DNA of 64,000 nt. Source: CALBPI01 sp038533155 (GTDB taxonomy: Bacteria > Pseudomonadota > Gammaproteobacteria > Steroidobacterales > Woeseiaceae). Below are positions 51,246-59,226 of the stretch, piece by piece. The stretch's first letter is position 1. Each line of letters begins with the position of its first letter. The stretch is from assembly GCA_038533155.1 (NCBI GenBank), contig JBCAZH010000001.1:62001-126000 (forward strand). The letters run 5' to 3'. The notes under the pieces are model-generated. The model had not been told where the DNA came from and ran no database searches. It saw only the letters and a list, made by a program, of their open reading frames with translations. The translations under genes were made by a program, and so were the position numbers.

Positions 51246-52013
51246 CTACATCGCACTGATGCCGCCGTCCACACGCAGCTCGCTGCCAGTCACAAATTTC
51301 GACTCGTCACTGGCGAGGTACAGAACGGCATAAGCGACATCGTCAGGTTCACCGACCTTGCCGATGGGAATTTGCTTGCCGAGCTTGTGCAGCAACACAT
51401 CGCGGTCATTGTTGCTCGACATGCCATCCAGAATCGGTGTGTCGATGAATACCGGATGCACCGAATTGCATCGAATGCCGGTCTGGCGCCGGGCGCAATC
51501 CAACGCGATCGACTTGGACAAGTGGCACACGGCCGCCTTGGCCGAGTTGTAGGCCGCGTAGTTGTGTCCTGCAATGATGCCGGCAATCGACGAGATGTTG
51601 ATGATGCTGCCGGGCCCGGAGCGCTCCATTAGCGGCAACCCTACCTTGCAGCCAATAAATACGGCGTCCAAGTCGACTGCGTGGACGTGCCGCCAACGCT
51701 CGATCGTTTCGTCGACGACATTGCCGATGGACCCGATGCCCGCATTGTTCACAAGAATGTTTAGGCCACCGAGCGATTCCGCTTTATCGACAGCGGCTTG
51801 CCAATGCTCGATTTCCGTCACATCGTGCATAAGGCTATGCGCTCGATCCGGATAACGTTCGTTGATGGCAGCGGCGACCGCTTGCACGCCATCCGCGTTG
51901 ATATCCGTTGCCAACACGGTCGCGCCTTCTTCGGCAAGCTTGTGCGCGATCGCGGCACCAAGCCCCTGCGCGGCGCCGGTCACCAGCGCAATCTTTCCTG
52001 CTACTCGTCCCAC
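51246..52013 (-). CDS. Short-chain dehydrogenase/reductase
   Basis: A 255-residue classical SDR. It has the NAD-binding TGAAQGLGAA motif, NNAGIG, the catalytic serine in IINISSIAG and the YAAYNSAKAAV motif (YxxxK). The GTG at 52013 is chosen over an ATG at 52100, because it directly precedes GRVAGKIALVTG and has GGGAG upstream. A SVHPVFIDTPILD segment and C-terminal TGSELRVDGG complete the fold. The substrate is not predictable; hydroxysteroid or cyclic alcohol dehydrogenases are similar. It is probably in an operon with the ferredoxin-reductase-like gene. Confidence 0.9.
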   Translation of the reverse strand: MGRVAGKIALVTGAAQGLGAAIAHKLAEEGATVLATDINADGVQAVAAAINERYPDRAHSLMHDVTEIEHWQAAVDKAESLGGLNILVNNAGIGSIGNVVDETIERWRHVHAVDLDAVFIGCKVGLPLMERSGPGSIINISSIAGIIAGHNYAAYNSAKAAVCHLSKSIALDCARRQTGIRCNSVHPVFIDTPILDGMSSNNDRDVLLHKLGKQIPIGKVGEPDDVAYAVLYLASDESKFVTGSELRVDGGISAM

Positions 52014-52051
52014 AGAGCGTTGCTCCCTTTTGTTTGTTGTGGTCGCCTGAC

Positions 52052-52372
52052 CTAGTGCGCCCGGAGGCGTTTGAACCCAGTCGGAGAGACCGACGCCCAA
52101 GCTACGTGCGTCACCCGCTCAAGCGTGACCGTGCCCAACGCACTCGAGTCTGAACCGAGCTGCCCATCGCTGATCAGTTCGCAATGGCCAGCATCCACCC
52201 GGCCGGTGCGCTTAATCATGGGCCCGTAGTGCTGGTGGTCGACGCAGACGATCGCGCCAGTGGCTAAAGTCGCACGCCGCCGGTCGGTGAGGCGGCGTGC
52301 AAGAACATAGTCGCCGTCCGCGAGCGTGGGCAGCATGCTGCGACCACGCACACGGAACAGCCGAAACGGCAT
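52052..52372 (-). CDS. sodX: Nickel superoxide dismutase maturation protease (S26 family)
   Basis: A 106-residue signal-peptidase-like protein without a TM anchor. The catalytic serine is Ser12 in VRGRSMLPTLADGDYVL, and the general base is Lys54 in GPMIKRTGR. Dedicated S26 proteases next to sodN remove the NiSOD propeptide to expose His1. The start at 52372 lies 5 bp after the sodN stop, so they form an operon; the longer frame starting at 52483 lies inside sodN and is rejected. Confidence 0.9.
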   Translation of the reverse strand: MPFRLFRVRGRSMLPTLADGDYVLARRLTDRRRATLATGAIVCVDHQHYGPMIKRTGRVDAGHCELISDGQLGSDSSALGTVTLERVTHVAWASVSPTGFKRLRAH

Positions 52373-52377
52373 TGTGC

Positions 52378-52875
52378 TCAGAGGACCGGGTACACCGTTT
52401 CCAGCGACGGCTTGTACGGGCACACCGCGCGCTTGGTTTCGACGCCCTTGGTTTCCCAGAACATCTCGGCGAACTGGTTGCACAGTTCGACCAATTGCAG
52501 CGCATCGTCGCGTGAGACACCTTGCTTACACTTGCTGCCCGTCAACATGATGTTGTGAACGAGCTCATGTGCGTTCGGGTGTTTCTCAAACTGCGGCGCC
52601 TTCAGGTAGTCGCCCCAAATCACGCGCACTTCGTGCTTCACATCTTCTGCGTGCTTCTCTTTTTGAGCGATGCAGCGCGAAATCGCATTGTGCAATGCGA
52701 GCTCGCTATCGGGCTTATGGCTCATCCACTCTTCCATGACGTCGATCATCCGAACGACGGTCAGCGCGGAGATCAAAATCGGCGCAGGATCATAGATCGC
52801 GCAGGGTACGTCGCAGTGAGCTTCGACTTCTTGGGCCTGATCGCCGGCCATAGCATCAATGACGCGATGTAACAC
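52378..52875 (-). CDS. sodN: Nickel-containing superoxide dismutase
   Basis: A 165-residue precursor. The nickel hook HCDVPCAIYDPA begins at residue 20, so a 19-residue propeptide (ending QEVEA) would be removed to leave His1, with Cys2 and Cys6 as nickel ligands. Most NiSODs have Gly after Cys6 where this one has Ala. The rest is the expected four-helix bundle, with WGDYLKAPQFEKHPNAHELVHNIM. The start is the GTG at 52875, preceded by AGGAG; an ATG at 52905 has poorer support. NiSOD is common in actinobacteria and marine bacteria and needs nickel uptake. Confidence 0.94.
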   Translation of the reverse strand: MLHRVIDAMAGDQAQEVEAHCDVPCAIYDPAPILISALTVVRMIDVMEEWMSHKPDSELALHNAISRCIAQKEKHAEDVKHEVRVIWGDYLKAPQFEKHPNAHELVHNIMLTGSKCKQGVSRDDALQLVELCNQFAEMFWETKGVETKRAVCPYKPSLETVYPVL

Positions 52876-52917
52876 AGTGAGTTCTCCTTGAGTGTTCTGT
52901 CGCAAATATCCGGCCGC

Positions 52918-55224
52918 CTAGTTTGCCTCAATCGCAGAAGGCGTGCGAGCCACGAACCGCTCGTCAAGCCAGATCACGATGGCCGGCAGCATCACCAGGT
53001 CGTAGATCACCGCACTAGATACGACCATGGCGATCATGACGCCCGATGTGACGTTTAAGTTGAAGTCACTGGTTGCCAACACCATGAATCCGGCGGTCAG
53101 CGTGATCGAGGTCACGATCAACGCTCTGGCTACCGTTGTGATGGCGTAACGCATGGCGGGTACCGGATCGAGTCCTTGCTCACGTCGTGCGGCCAGATAT
53201 TTGGTCAGCAGGTACACGGTATCGTCCACGACAATGCCGATCGTCATGCTGAACACGACCGCCGCGGCCAGGTTGATGTGGCCGACGACGATGCCCCAAA
53301 TGCCAAACGCGATGGCGGCTGGCAGCAGATTGGGTAACAGTGACATCAGGCCGAAGACCCACGAGCGCAACGCCACGATCAACGTGATCGTGATCAGGCC
53401 TAGGGCGAGCAACGAGCCGGTCAACATCGCGTTGATGTTGCGTTGGCCGATGTTCGCCCAGGACACGTCGGACCCGGCGCCAGGTGTCGCTAGATGTGGC
53501 GCGTTGTCTTCGAACCATCGTTGGGCGCGCACTTCCAGATCGAGAATGCCAGCGGTTCTCTCACCGCCGATCCGAACATCCACTCGCAAAGTCGACTTGT
53601 CGAAGCTGATTTGATTGTTCAGGTCGAGCCCAAACGGCAGGGACATTTCATACAGCAGCAAATACTGCGCCGCCAGATCGGCGCGATCGGGCAGCACACG
53701 CGCCTCCGCGCGGTCACCGTTCATATCCTGGTTCAAGCGCTTGAGCGTTTCCGTGAAGCTTGAAACGTAGATGACCTCCGGCTGTTCACGTGCCCAGTTC
53801 ATAAACGACTCGACCGTTGCGAGAAACTCGGGGTTGGTAATGCCATTGGCCCCGCCGCTGTCCATCGCGAAACTCATCACGAACGGACCGGTCAGATTGT
53901 CGATCGTGAAATCGGCGGCCTGGCGAAGCGGAAGGTCTGTCGAAAAGTATTCGATAAAGTCGTCTTCGAGCGTGTTGCGCGGCACGAAGCTCACGAGCAA
54001 CAACGCAACCGCAGCGCTTACGATCGTCAATGGTTTACGTTTATCGAGCAACCAGTCGGCCAGTCGCGCCATGGCGGCCTCACTGCGGGGTTCGCTGCGT
54101 TTAAAGGGCAGACGTTGGGTCAATGCGGGAATGGTCAGCAGCGTAAAGATCAAGGCCATGACGACACCGATAGCGACGAGATTCCCGAGATCGCGGAAGG
54201 GCGGCACTTCGCTGTAGTTGAGTCCCAGAAACCCAATGCCGGTGGTCAATGTCGTCAGAAGAATCGGTTGAAGATTCGTTCGCAGCGCAGCGTATGCCGC
54301 ATCAGCGGCAGAGCCACCACCGCGGAACCGCGCGAGGAACACGCTGAGCATATGTACAGAATCCGCGACCGCGAGCGTCATGACGATACTCGGCACGGCC
54401 ACCGTCGCCGCGTTTAGGCGGAACCCGAGGTAACCTGCAAGTCCCAGCGTGGCGACGATGCTCAGCAACACGACCACAATGATCGACGCTGTGGCGGCCA
54501 GCGAACGCAAGGCGATCGTCAGCAGGATCACGACGATCAGTGCGACGATCGGAATGAAGCGGAAAAAGTCGCTGATTGAGAGTTCATCGAACGTCTGATC
54601 GCCGATGGCGGAACCGAGCAAATAGATATCGATGTCGGGATATTGCGCCGCATATTGCGCCCGCAGTTCACGTGCGTAGGTCGCGATTTCCGGTACGGCC
54701 TCCTGATCTTGCTCCGGCATGTTGAGCATCACGTTGATCGCTGCAACATGCGCCTCGGGAGAAACCCACCGGTACAGGAGCTCGGGTTCGCTAAGCGCGA
54801 CCGCACGAATTTCGCGCAAATCCTCCGCATTGAGACCACCGATTGGTGGTATTAGGTCGCCCACAACCAATTCATCATCGGTCGCGACGGTGTGTTGGTA
54901 GTTCGACAACGAATCAACACGGCGGGCATACGGGACTTGCCAGCCTTCATCGGTTAACTTCTGCAAAAGTTCGACAGCACGTGGCGCGAATACATCGCGA
55001 TCATTCGGTGCGATAACGAACAGCACGTTGTCGGTTCGGCCAAACTGGTCCTGCAGCGCGAGTTCGGCGACGTAGTTGGGGTTGTCGAGGTCAAAGAAGA
55101 TCGAATCGTCCGTTTCGAGTGCGAGACGGGTCAACCCGAAACCGGTTGCAATGACTAGCATGAGCGCAAGACTTGCCGCCAAACCATCGCGTTCAACAAG
55201 CCATCGACAAAAACGTTCAGCCAT
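52918..55224 (-). CDS. RND/MMPL-family exporter
   Basis: A 768-residue inner-membrane protein with the duplicated RND layout: TM1, a large periplasmic loop (about 35-220), TMs 2-6, a linker (WLLDKRKP), TM7, a second loop, and TMs 8-12. Charged residues in the TM4 and TM10 regions include VADSVHMLSVFLARFR and VDDTVYLLTKYLAAR, the MMPL-type proton-relay segments. Such proteins often export lipids or hopanoid/sterol-like molecules. No membrane-fusion or outer-membrane partner adjoins it. Confidence 0.88.
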   Translation of the reverse strand: MAERFCRWLVERDGLAASLALMLVIATGFGLTRLALETDDSIFFDLDNPNYVAELALQDQFGRTDNVLFVIAPNDRDVFAPRAVELLQKLTDEGWQVPYARRVDSLSNYQHTVATDDELVVGDLIPPIGGLNAEDLREIRAVALSEPELLYRWVSPEAHVAAINVMLNMPEQDQEAVPEIATYARELRAQYAAQYPDIDIYLLGSAIGDQTFDELSISDFFRFIPIVALIVVILLTIALRSLAATASIIVVVLLSIVATLGLAGYLGFRLNAATVAVPSIVMTLAVADSVHMLSVFLARFRGGGSAADAAYAALRTNLQPILLTTLTTGIGFLGLNYSEVPPFRDLGNLVAIGVVMALIFTLLTIPALTQRLPFKRSEPRSEAAMARLADWLLDKRKPLTIVSAAVALLLVSFVPRNTLEDDFIEYFSTDLPLRQAADFTIDNLTGPFVMSFAMDSGGANGITNPEFLATVESFMNWAREQPEVIYVSSFTETLKRLNQDMNGDRAEARVLPDRADLAAQYLLLYEMSLPFGLDLNNQISFDKSTLRVDVRIGGERTAGILDLEVRAQRWFEDNAPHLATPGAGSDVSWANIGQRNINAMLTGSLLALGLITITLIVALRSWVFGLMSLLPNLLPAAIAFGIWGIVVGHINLAAAVVFSMTIGIVVDDTVYLLTKYLAARREQGLDPVPAMRYAITTVARALIVTSITLTAGFMVLATSDFNLNVTSGVMIAMVVSSAVIYDLVMLPAIVIWLDERFVARTPSAIEAN

Positions 55225-55318
55225 TCGTCCGATTCCGATTATTCCGTTGTTTCGAGTGTGGCATTGTCAGGAGCGTCTGGTAGCCTCTTCGGCGACAACA
55301 AGAACAAGCATCAACGAT

Positions 55319-55720
55319 ATGGTGACAGCAAAATCCGAGGATCAAGGAACGAAGAACCTCGTCGTGTTTGTGGACGATATTCCGCAGATGCTCAGGATCG
55401 TAGCCCGCATGTTCGACGAGATGGGCGTCACCGGCAAGTGCTTTAATGATCCCGATGCGGCGCTCGAGTTTGTTCGTGACCACAAGGATGCCGTGCGCTT
55501 GCTGATCACTGACCAATCGATGCAACCGAAAACCGGTTTACAGCTTGTTGATGAGCTGCAATCTCAGGGTGTTAAGCCGCCGGTTGTTCTCGCAACCAGC
55601 GTCCAATCTTCAGCCGCGCTGGATGAATACCAAAGTCGCGGAATTACGGCGCTCCTACGCAAACCGTTTACACTCCAGGAACTGGAGCAGGTCATCAGCG
55701 CTTTCGCTATATCTGCTTGA
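55319..55720 (+). CDS. Single-domain response regulator
   Basis: A 133-residue protein made of one receiver domain. The acidic pair is in VVFVDDIPQML, the phospho-acceptor aspartate in LLITDQSMQP, a Thr/Ser switch in VLATSVQSS and the lysine in LLRKPFT. There is no output domain and no histidine kinase adjacent, so it must act by protein contact. The start is placed at ATG 55319, with a GTG one codon on also possible. Confidence 0.9.
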   Translation: MVTAKSEDQGTKNLVVFVDDIPQMLRIVARMFDEMGVTGKCFNDPDAALEFVRDHKDAVRLLITDQSMQPKTGLQLVDELQSQGVKPPVVLATSVQSSAALDEYQSRGITALLRKPFTLQELEQVISAFAISA

Positions 55721-55753
55721 CCGCGAGTGTCGCGCCTTAAATCGGAGCCCTTT

Positions 55754-56137
55754 ATGAAACTGGCCAGAGTCGTTCTGTGGATTTTTGCGCTGATGACGTT
55801 GACCTTCGGCGCCGTGTCGCTGGTCGCGCCGCAAATCATTGCCGGTGCAATCAAGATTGAAATGCTGACGCCAGGCGCTATGACGGAAATCCGGTCTTTT
55901 TACGGCGGATTGGAGTTGGGGCTCGCGGCGTTTTGGATAGCGGGTGCGATCAAACCTGAACTAACCCGCGCCGCATTGGTATCGATGGTGCTTGCGTGGG
56001 GTGCTGTGGCACTGTCCCGCATCGCTGGATTGGTGATCGATGGGGGAACGGCAAGTTCTTTGTATTACGCCTTGGTCTCCGAAGTTGCGGCCGCGGTTAT
56101 GGCCTATATTGCTCTGATTCGGTTGCCGGCCACTTGA
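55754..56137 (+). CDS. DUF4345-like four-helix membrane protein
   Basis: A 127-residue protein with four TM segments: VVLWIFALMTLTFGAVSLVAP, ELGLAAFWIAGAIK, AALVSMVLAWGAVALSRIAGL and ALVSEVAAAVMAYIAL. The FYGGLELGLAAFW segment after TM1 is typical of DUF4345. It lies 33 bp after the response-regulator gene and overlaps the convergent MATE gene by 41 bp. Function unknown. Confidence 0.75.
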   Translation: MKLARVVLWIFALMTLTFGAVSLVAPQIIAGAIKIEMLTPGAMTEIRSFYGGLELGLAAFWIAGAIKPELTRAALVSMVLAWGAVALSRIAGLVIDGGTASSLYYALVSEVAAAVMAYIALIRLPAT

Positions 56138-57461
56138 TAATCGGCGCTTCGCGCAATCTGCGCCGGTACACCAGTGCCATGCCGGCGCCACGAGCGATCA
56201 TGAACAACGTGAATGAAAGCCACAGTCCATGATTGTCAAAACCCTGCGTCAACCACCAAGCGGGCAGGAATACTCCGATCGCACTGATCAGCATGATGTT
56301 GCGCATGTCGCGGGCCCACGTGGCGCCGACAAAAACGCCGTCGTAGAGAAAACTCCACACGCTGACCAGCGGTGACAGTACGAGCCATGGCAAGAAGATC
56401 GCAGCGGCTGTGCGCACCGCACCAATGTCGGACAACAACGCGACCAGTGAACGTCCACCGACGGCGAACGCCAGCGCAAAGCCGACGGCGATAGCGACGG
56501 ACCAACCTAGTGTTCGTGACACTGCGGCCTTCAACAACGTTCTGTCGCGAGCACCCCAAGCTTTGCCAACGAGCGCCTCGGCAGCGTTGGCCAATCCATC
56601 CAGTGCAAACGACAACAGCAGCTGCAGGTTCATTAACAACGCATTAACAGCAAGGATGATCTCGCCAAATCGAGCGCCTTGCGCTGTGAAGAACGCGAAC
56701 GTGGCATCGAGCGCCAGCGTGCGCACAAACAGGTGACCGTTGACGTTGAAAAAGTCGCGATAGGCGCCAGCTTTCATCAACAGGTCTGTCTGCAGATGAC
56801 CTTCGCGACCACGCAATGCGACACGAATGCCGGCTAAGCCGACCAACATCCCTGTGCCTTCGGCTGATACCGACGCAATTGCAACACCGGCTTCTTCAAG
56901 ACCTACAACACCGACCAACCATAGGTCGAGGACAATGTTGACCGTGTTGCTCACGAGGACCATCACGAGCGGGATACGTGTGTTCTGCATGCCGATGAAC
57001 CAGCCGATGAGAGCAAAGTTCGCAAGCGTCGTAGGTGCAGACCACATACGAATCCGGAAGTAGGTGTCAGCGGCCGCGATTACATCGGGCTCGGCCGCCA
57101 TGATGGACCAAGCAAGAGATGCAATCGGTCGCTTGAACGCGAGCAGGACCAGCGCGAGGCTCGTCGATACGATGAGGGCTTGCCCGAGGTTCGTGCGTGC
57201 CGCACTGAAATCCTGTCGTCCCAAGGCTTGTGCCGTGAGTCCGGTGGTACCCATGCGCAGAAAATTCATCGACATGAACACGATGCCGAATACGGCGCCC
57301 GCTAGAGCGACACCGGCAAGCGGTGTCGCGTCGTCGAGATGCCCGAGTACGCCGGCGTCGACCATCGACACCAACGGCACAGAGATGTTCGACAGAACCA
57401 TCGGCAGCGCGAGCTGCCAGACAGTGCTGTGAGAGACGGGATCGGTAGTGGGTTTTTTCAG
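56097..57461 (-). CDS. MATE/DinF-family efflux transporter, likely CTG start
   Basis: A 12-TM multidrug and toxin extrusion protein. NISVPLVSMVDAGVLGHL in TM1 and the FLRMGTTGLTAQALG segment are the DinF-branch hallmarks. The first ATG (57401) falls inside TM1. The open in-frame sequence before it reads KKPTTDPVSHSTVWQLALP, exactly the kind of N-terminus DinF has, and its only plausible start is a CTG at 57461 that overlaps the gcdH stop as CTGA. With it the protein is 454 residues, close to E. coli DinF (459); from 57401 it would be 434. I therefore annotate 57461, with 57401 as the alternative. Confidence 0.8.
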   Translation of the reverse strand: MKKPTTDPVSHSTVWQLALPMVLSNISVPLVSMVDAGVLGHLDDATPLAGVALAGAVFGIVFMSMNFLRMGTTGLTAQALGRQDFSAARTNLGQALIVSTSLALVLLAFKRPIASLAWSIMAAEPDVIAAADTYFRIRMWSAPTTLANFALIGWFIGMQNTRIPLVMVLVSNTVNIVLDLWLVGVVGLEEAGVAIASVSAEGTGMLVGLAGIRVALRGREGHLQTDLLMKAGAYRDFFNVNGHLFVRTLALDATFAFFTAQGARFGEIILAVNALLMNLQLLLSFALDGLANAAEALVGKAWGARDRTLLKAAVSRTLGWSVAIAVGFALAFAVGGRSLVALLSDIGAVRTAAAIFLPWLVLSPLVSVWSFLYDGVFVGATWARDMRNIMLISAIGVFLPAWWLTQGFDNHGLWLSFTLFMIARGAGMALVYRRRLREAPIIKWPATESEQYRP

Positions 57462-58660
57462 AACGCGTTAACGCCGGTCAGAGCCTTCCCAACGACAAGC
57501 TGATGGACCGTCTCGGTGCCTTCGTAGGTGATGACGCTCTCGAGATTCAGCATATGTCGAATCGGTACATACTCGGCGCTGATGCCACTGCCACCAAGAA
57601 TGTCGCGCGCATCACGCGCGATATCGATTGCGATCCGCGCATTGTTCCATTTTGCGACCGACACTTGCTCGGGTCGCATGCGACCCGCTTGATTGAGCTC
57701 GCCGAGTCGCAGTGATGCCAGCTGAGCCAAAGTGATTTGTCGCGCCATTTCCGCGAGGCGCAGCTGGATGGTTTGCGTGTGGTTCAGTGGACGGTCGAAC
57801 AACACTCGATCTTCGGTGTATTTCAGCACAGCGTCGAGGCAGGCTTGGGCGGCGCCGATGCACCCCCAAGTGATGCCGTAGCGCGCTTTGGTCAAACAAC
57901 CGAGCGGTCCTTTGAGACCTTTGACATTGGGCAACAAGGCGTCCGCTGGTACACGCACATCGTCGAGAAACAGCGCGCCCGTCCGCGACGCTCGCAAAGA
58001 GAATTTGTTGTCGATTTCCTGCACCGAAAAACCTGGCGTGTTTGTCGGCACAATGAAACCGCGTACCCCATCGTCAGTCATTGCCCACAACACACAGACG
58101 TCGGCGATCGGTGCGTTGGTAATCCACATTTTCGAGCCGTTGATCACCCAGTCATCGCCATCGCGGCGCGCGTGCGTTTTCATGTTGGAGGGATCCGAGC
58201 CGCCATGGGGCTCCGTCAGTCCGAAGCAGCCGATCGACTCTGCGCTCGCGAGGCGGGGCAGCCAGTATTTTTTCTGTGCCTCTGAGCCGTAAGCGTGAAT
58301 CGGGTGCATCACCAGACTCGATTGGACAGATACGAAACTGCGCACGCCGCTATCGCCGCGCTCGAGTTCCTGACAGATCAAGCCGTACGCTATGTCGCTC
58401 ATGCCGGCACAGCCATAGCCCTCGATGGTGCTGCCGAGCAAGCCGAGGTCAGCGATCTTGCTGATCAGCGACTCGGGGAACGTGTGGTTCTCGAAGTGCT
58501 CACGGATCACCGGGATCACCTCATCATCGACAAAGCGTGCAACCGTATCCTGCACCATCGCTTCCTCGTCGCCGAGCGCGCTGCGCACGTCGTACAAGTC
58601 GAGTGGGTTGATTACTTCATTCCGAGAAGGTTTGCCGTCGAGTGGTGTTGCTGTCGCCAT
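57458..58660 (-). CDS. gcdH: Glutaryl-CoA dehydrogenase-type acyl-CoA dehydrogenase
   Basis: A 400-residue FAD enzyme. It has SFVSVQSSLVMHPIHAYGS, the FAD motif GCFGLTEPHGGSDPSNM, DVRVPADALLP and the catalytic glutamate in ITYEGTETVHQLVVGKALTG. RSFVSVQSSLV and the ISAEYVPIRHMLNLESV run are typical of glutaryl-CoA dehydrogenase, which converts glutaryl-CoA to crotonyl-CoA in lysine and tryptophan breakdown. No CoA-transferase or LysR regulator is adjacent. The stop overlaps the MATE gene's probable start. Confidence 0.9.
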   Translation of the reverse strand: MATATPLDGKPSRNEVINPLDLYDVRSALGDEEAMVQDTVARFVDDEVIPVIREHFENHTFPESLISKIADLGLLGSTIEGYGCAGMSDIAYGLICQELERGDSGVRSFVSVQSSLVMHPIHAYGSEAQKKYWLPRLASAESIGCFGLTEPHGGSDPSNMKTHARRDGDDWVINGSKMWITNAPIADVCVLWAMTDDGVRGFIVPTNTPGFSVQEIDNKFSLRASRTGALFLDDVRVPADALLPNVKGLKGPLGCLTKARYGITWGCIGAAQACLDAVLKYTEDRVLFDRPLNHTQTIQLRLAEMARQITLAQLASLRLGELNQAGRMRPEQVSVAKWNNARIAIDIARDARDILGGSGISAEYVPIRHMLNLESVITYEGTETVHQLVVGKALTGVNAF

Positions 58661-58704
58661 TAGTTCGCCCCAAAAGTCCCGGACGGGAGTCTATCACGCA
58701 CAGC

Positions 58705-59172
58705 TTATGGCTTACGCTGCACCGCATGGTGAAAACGCCACAACGGCAGCAGCATTGATAGCTGCGCAAACTCGACAAAACTTCGAAGTGAGACCTGCTT
58801 TTGGCAGACCAGGTCCAGACACGCGGCAATGAACAGCAGGGCGGCGCCTAGCGCGGGAACGAAGTCGAGTCTGCCTGCTGCTAGGGCAGCAAGGCTCGCG
58901 ATGCCAAGGACCACCGGCAGCAGTGCCAGGGCCAGCGGTAACGACAAGATGAAGTAGTAGACGACAACAGCGAGCAACAAGAGGGTCGCCCAGTCGAGGA
59001 ATTTGGAGATGTTACCGAGTGCCTCGGGCACGGGCAGCACTGTGAGTAGCAACAAAAGGGCAAACCCAAACATGCCGCTGGCAAGATCGTTCACGACACC
59101 ATAGCGACGATTCGCGCGCATCGTGTCAAAGCGATCAATCCAGTGATACAGCGGCGTCGAGGTCTCCATCAC
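58705..59172 (-). CDS. Hypothetical four-TM membrane protein
   Basis: A 155-residue protein with four hydrophobic segments (SGMFGFALLLLLTVLPVP, TLLLLAVVVYYFILSLPLA, PVVLGIASLAALAA, FVPALGAALLFIAACLDLV). The N-terminus (PLYHWIDRFDTMRANRRYGVVNDL) is reminiscent of Mpo1-like/DUF962 proteins, which begin with a short helix and a conserved turn before four TMs, but the match is too weak to assert. No operon partner is evident. Confidence 0.7.
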   Translation of the reverse strand: MMETSTPLYHWIDRFDTMRANRRYGVVNDLASGMFGFALLLLLTVLPVPEALGNISKFLDWATLLLLAVVVYYFILSLPLALALLPVVLGIASLAALAAGRLDFVPALGAALLFIAACLDLVCQKQVSLRSFVEFAQLSMLLPLWRFHHAVQRKP

Positions 59173-59226
59173 TGGAGTATGAACGACCCATCGAAAAAAG
59201 TCGTTTCACACGCCCTAGTGTTTCAT

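Noticed and set aside
52051..52100. SDR start at the upstream ATG (52100)
   Set aside because: The extra 29 residues are not family-like and overlap sodX; the GTG at 52013 has a ribosome site and the right N-terminus.
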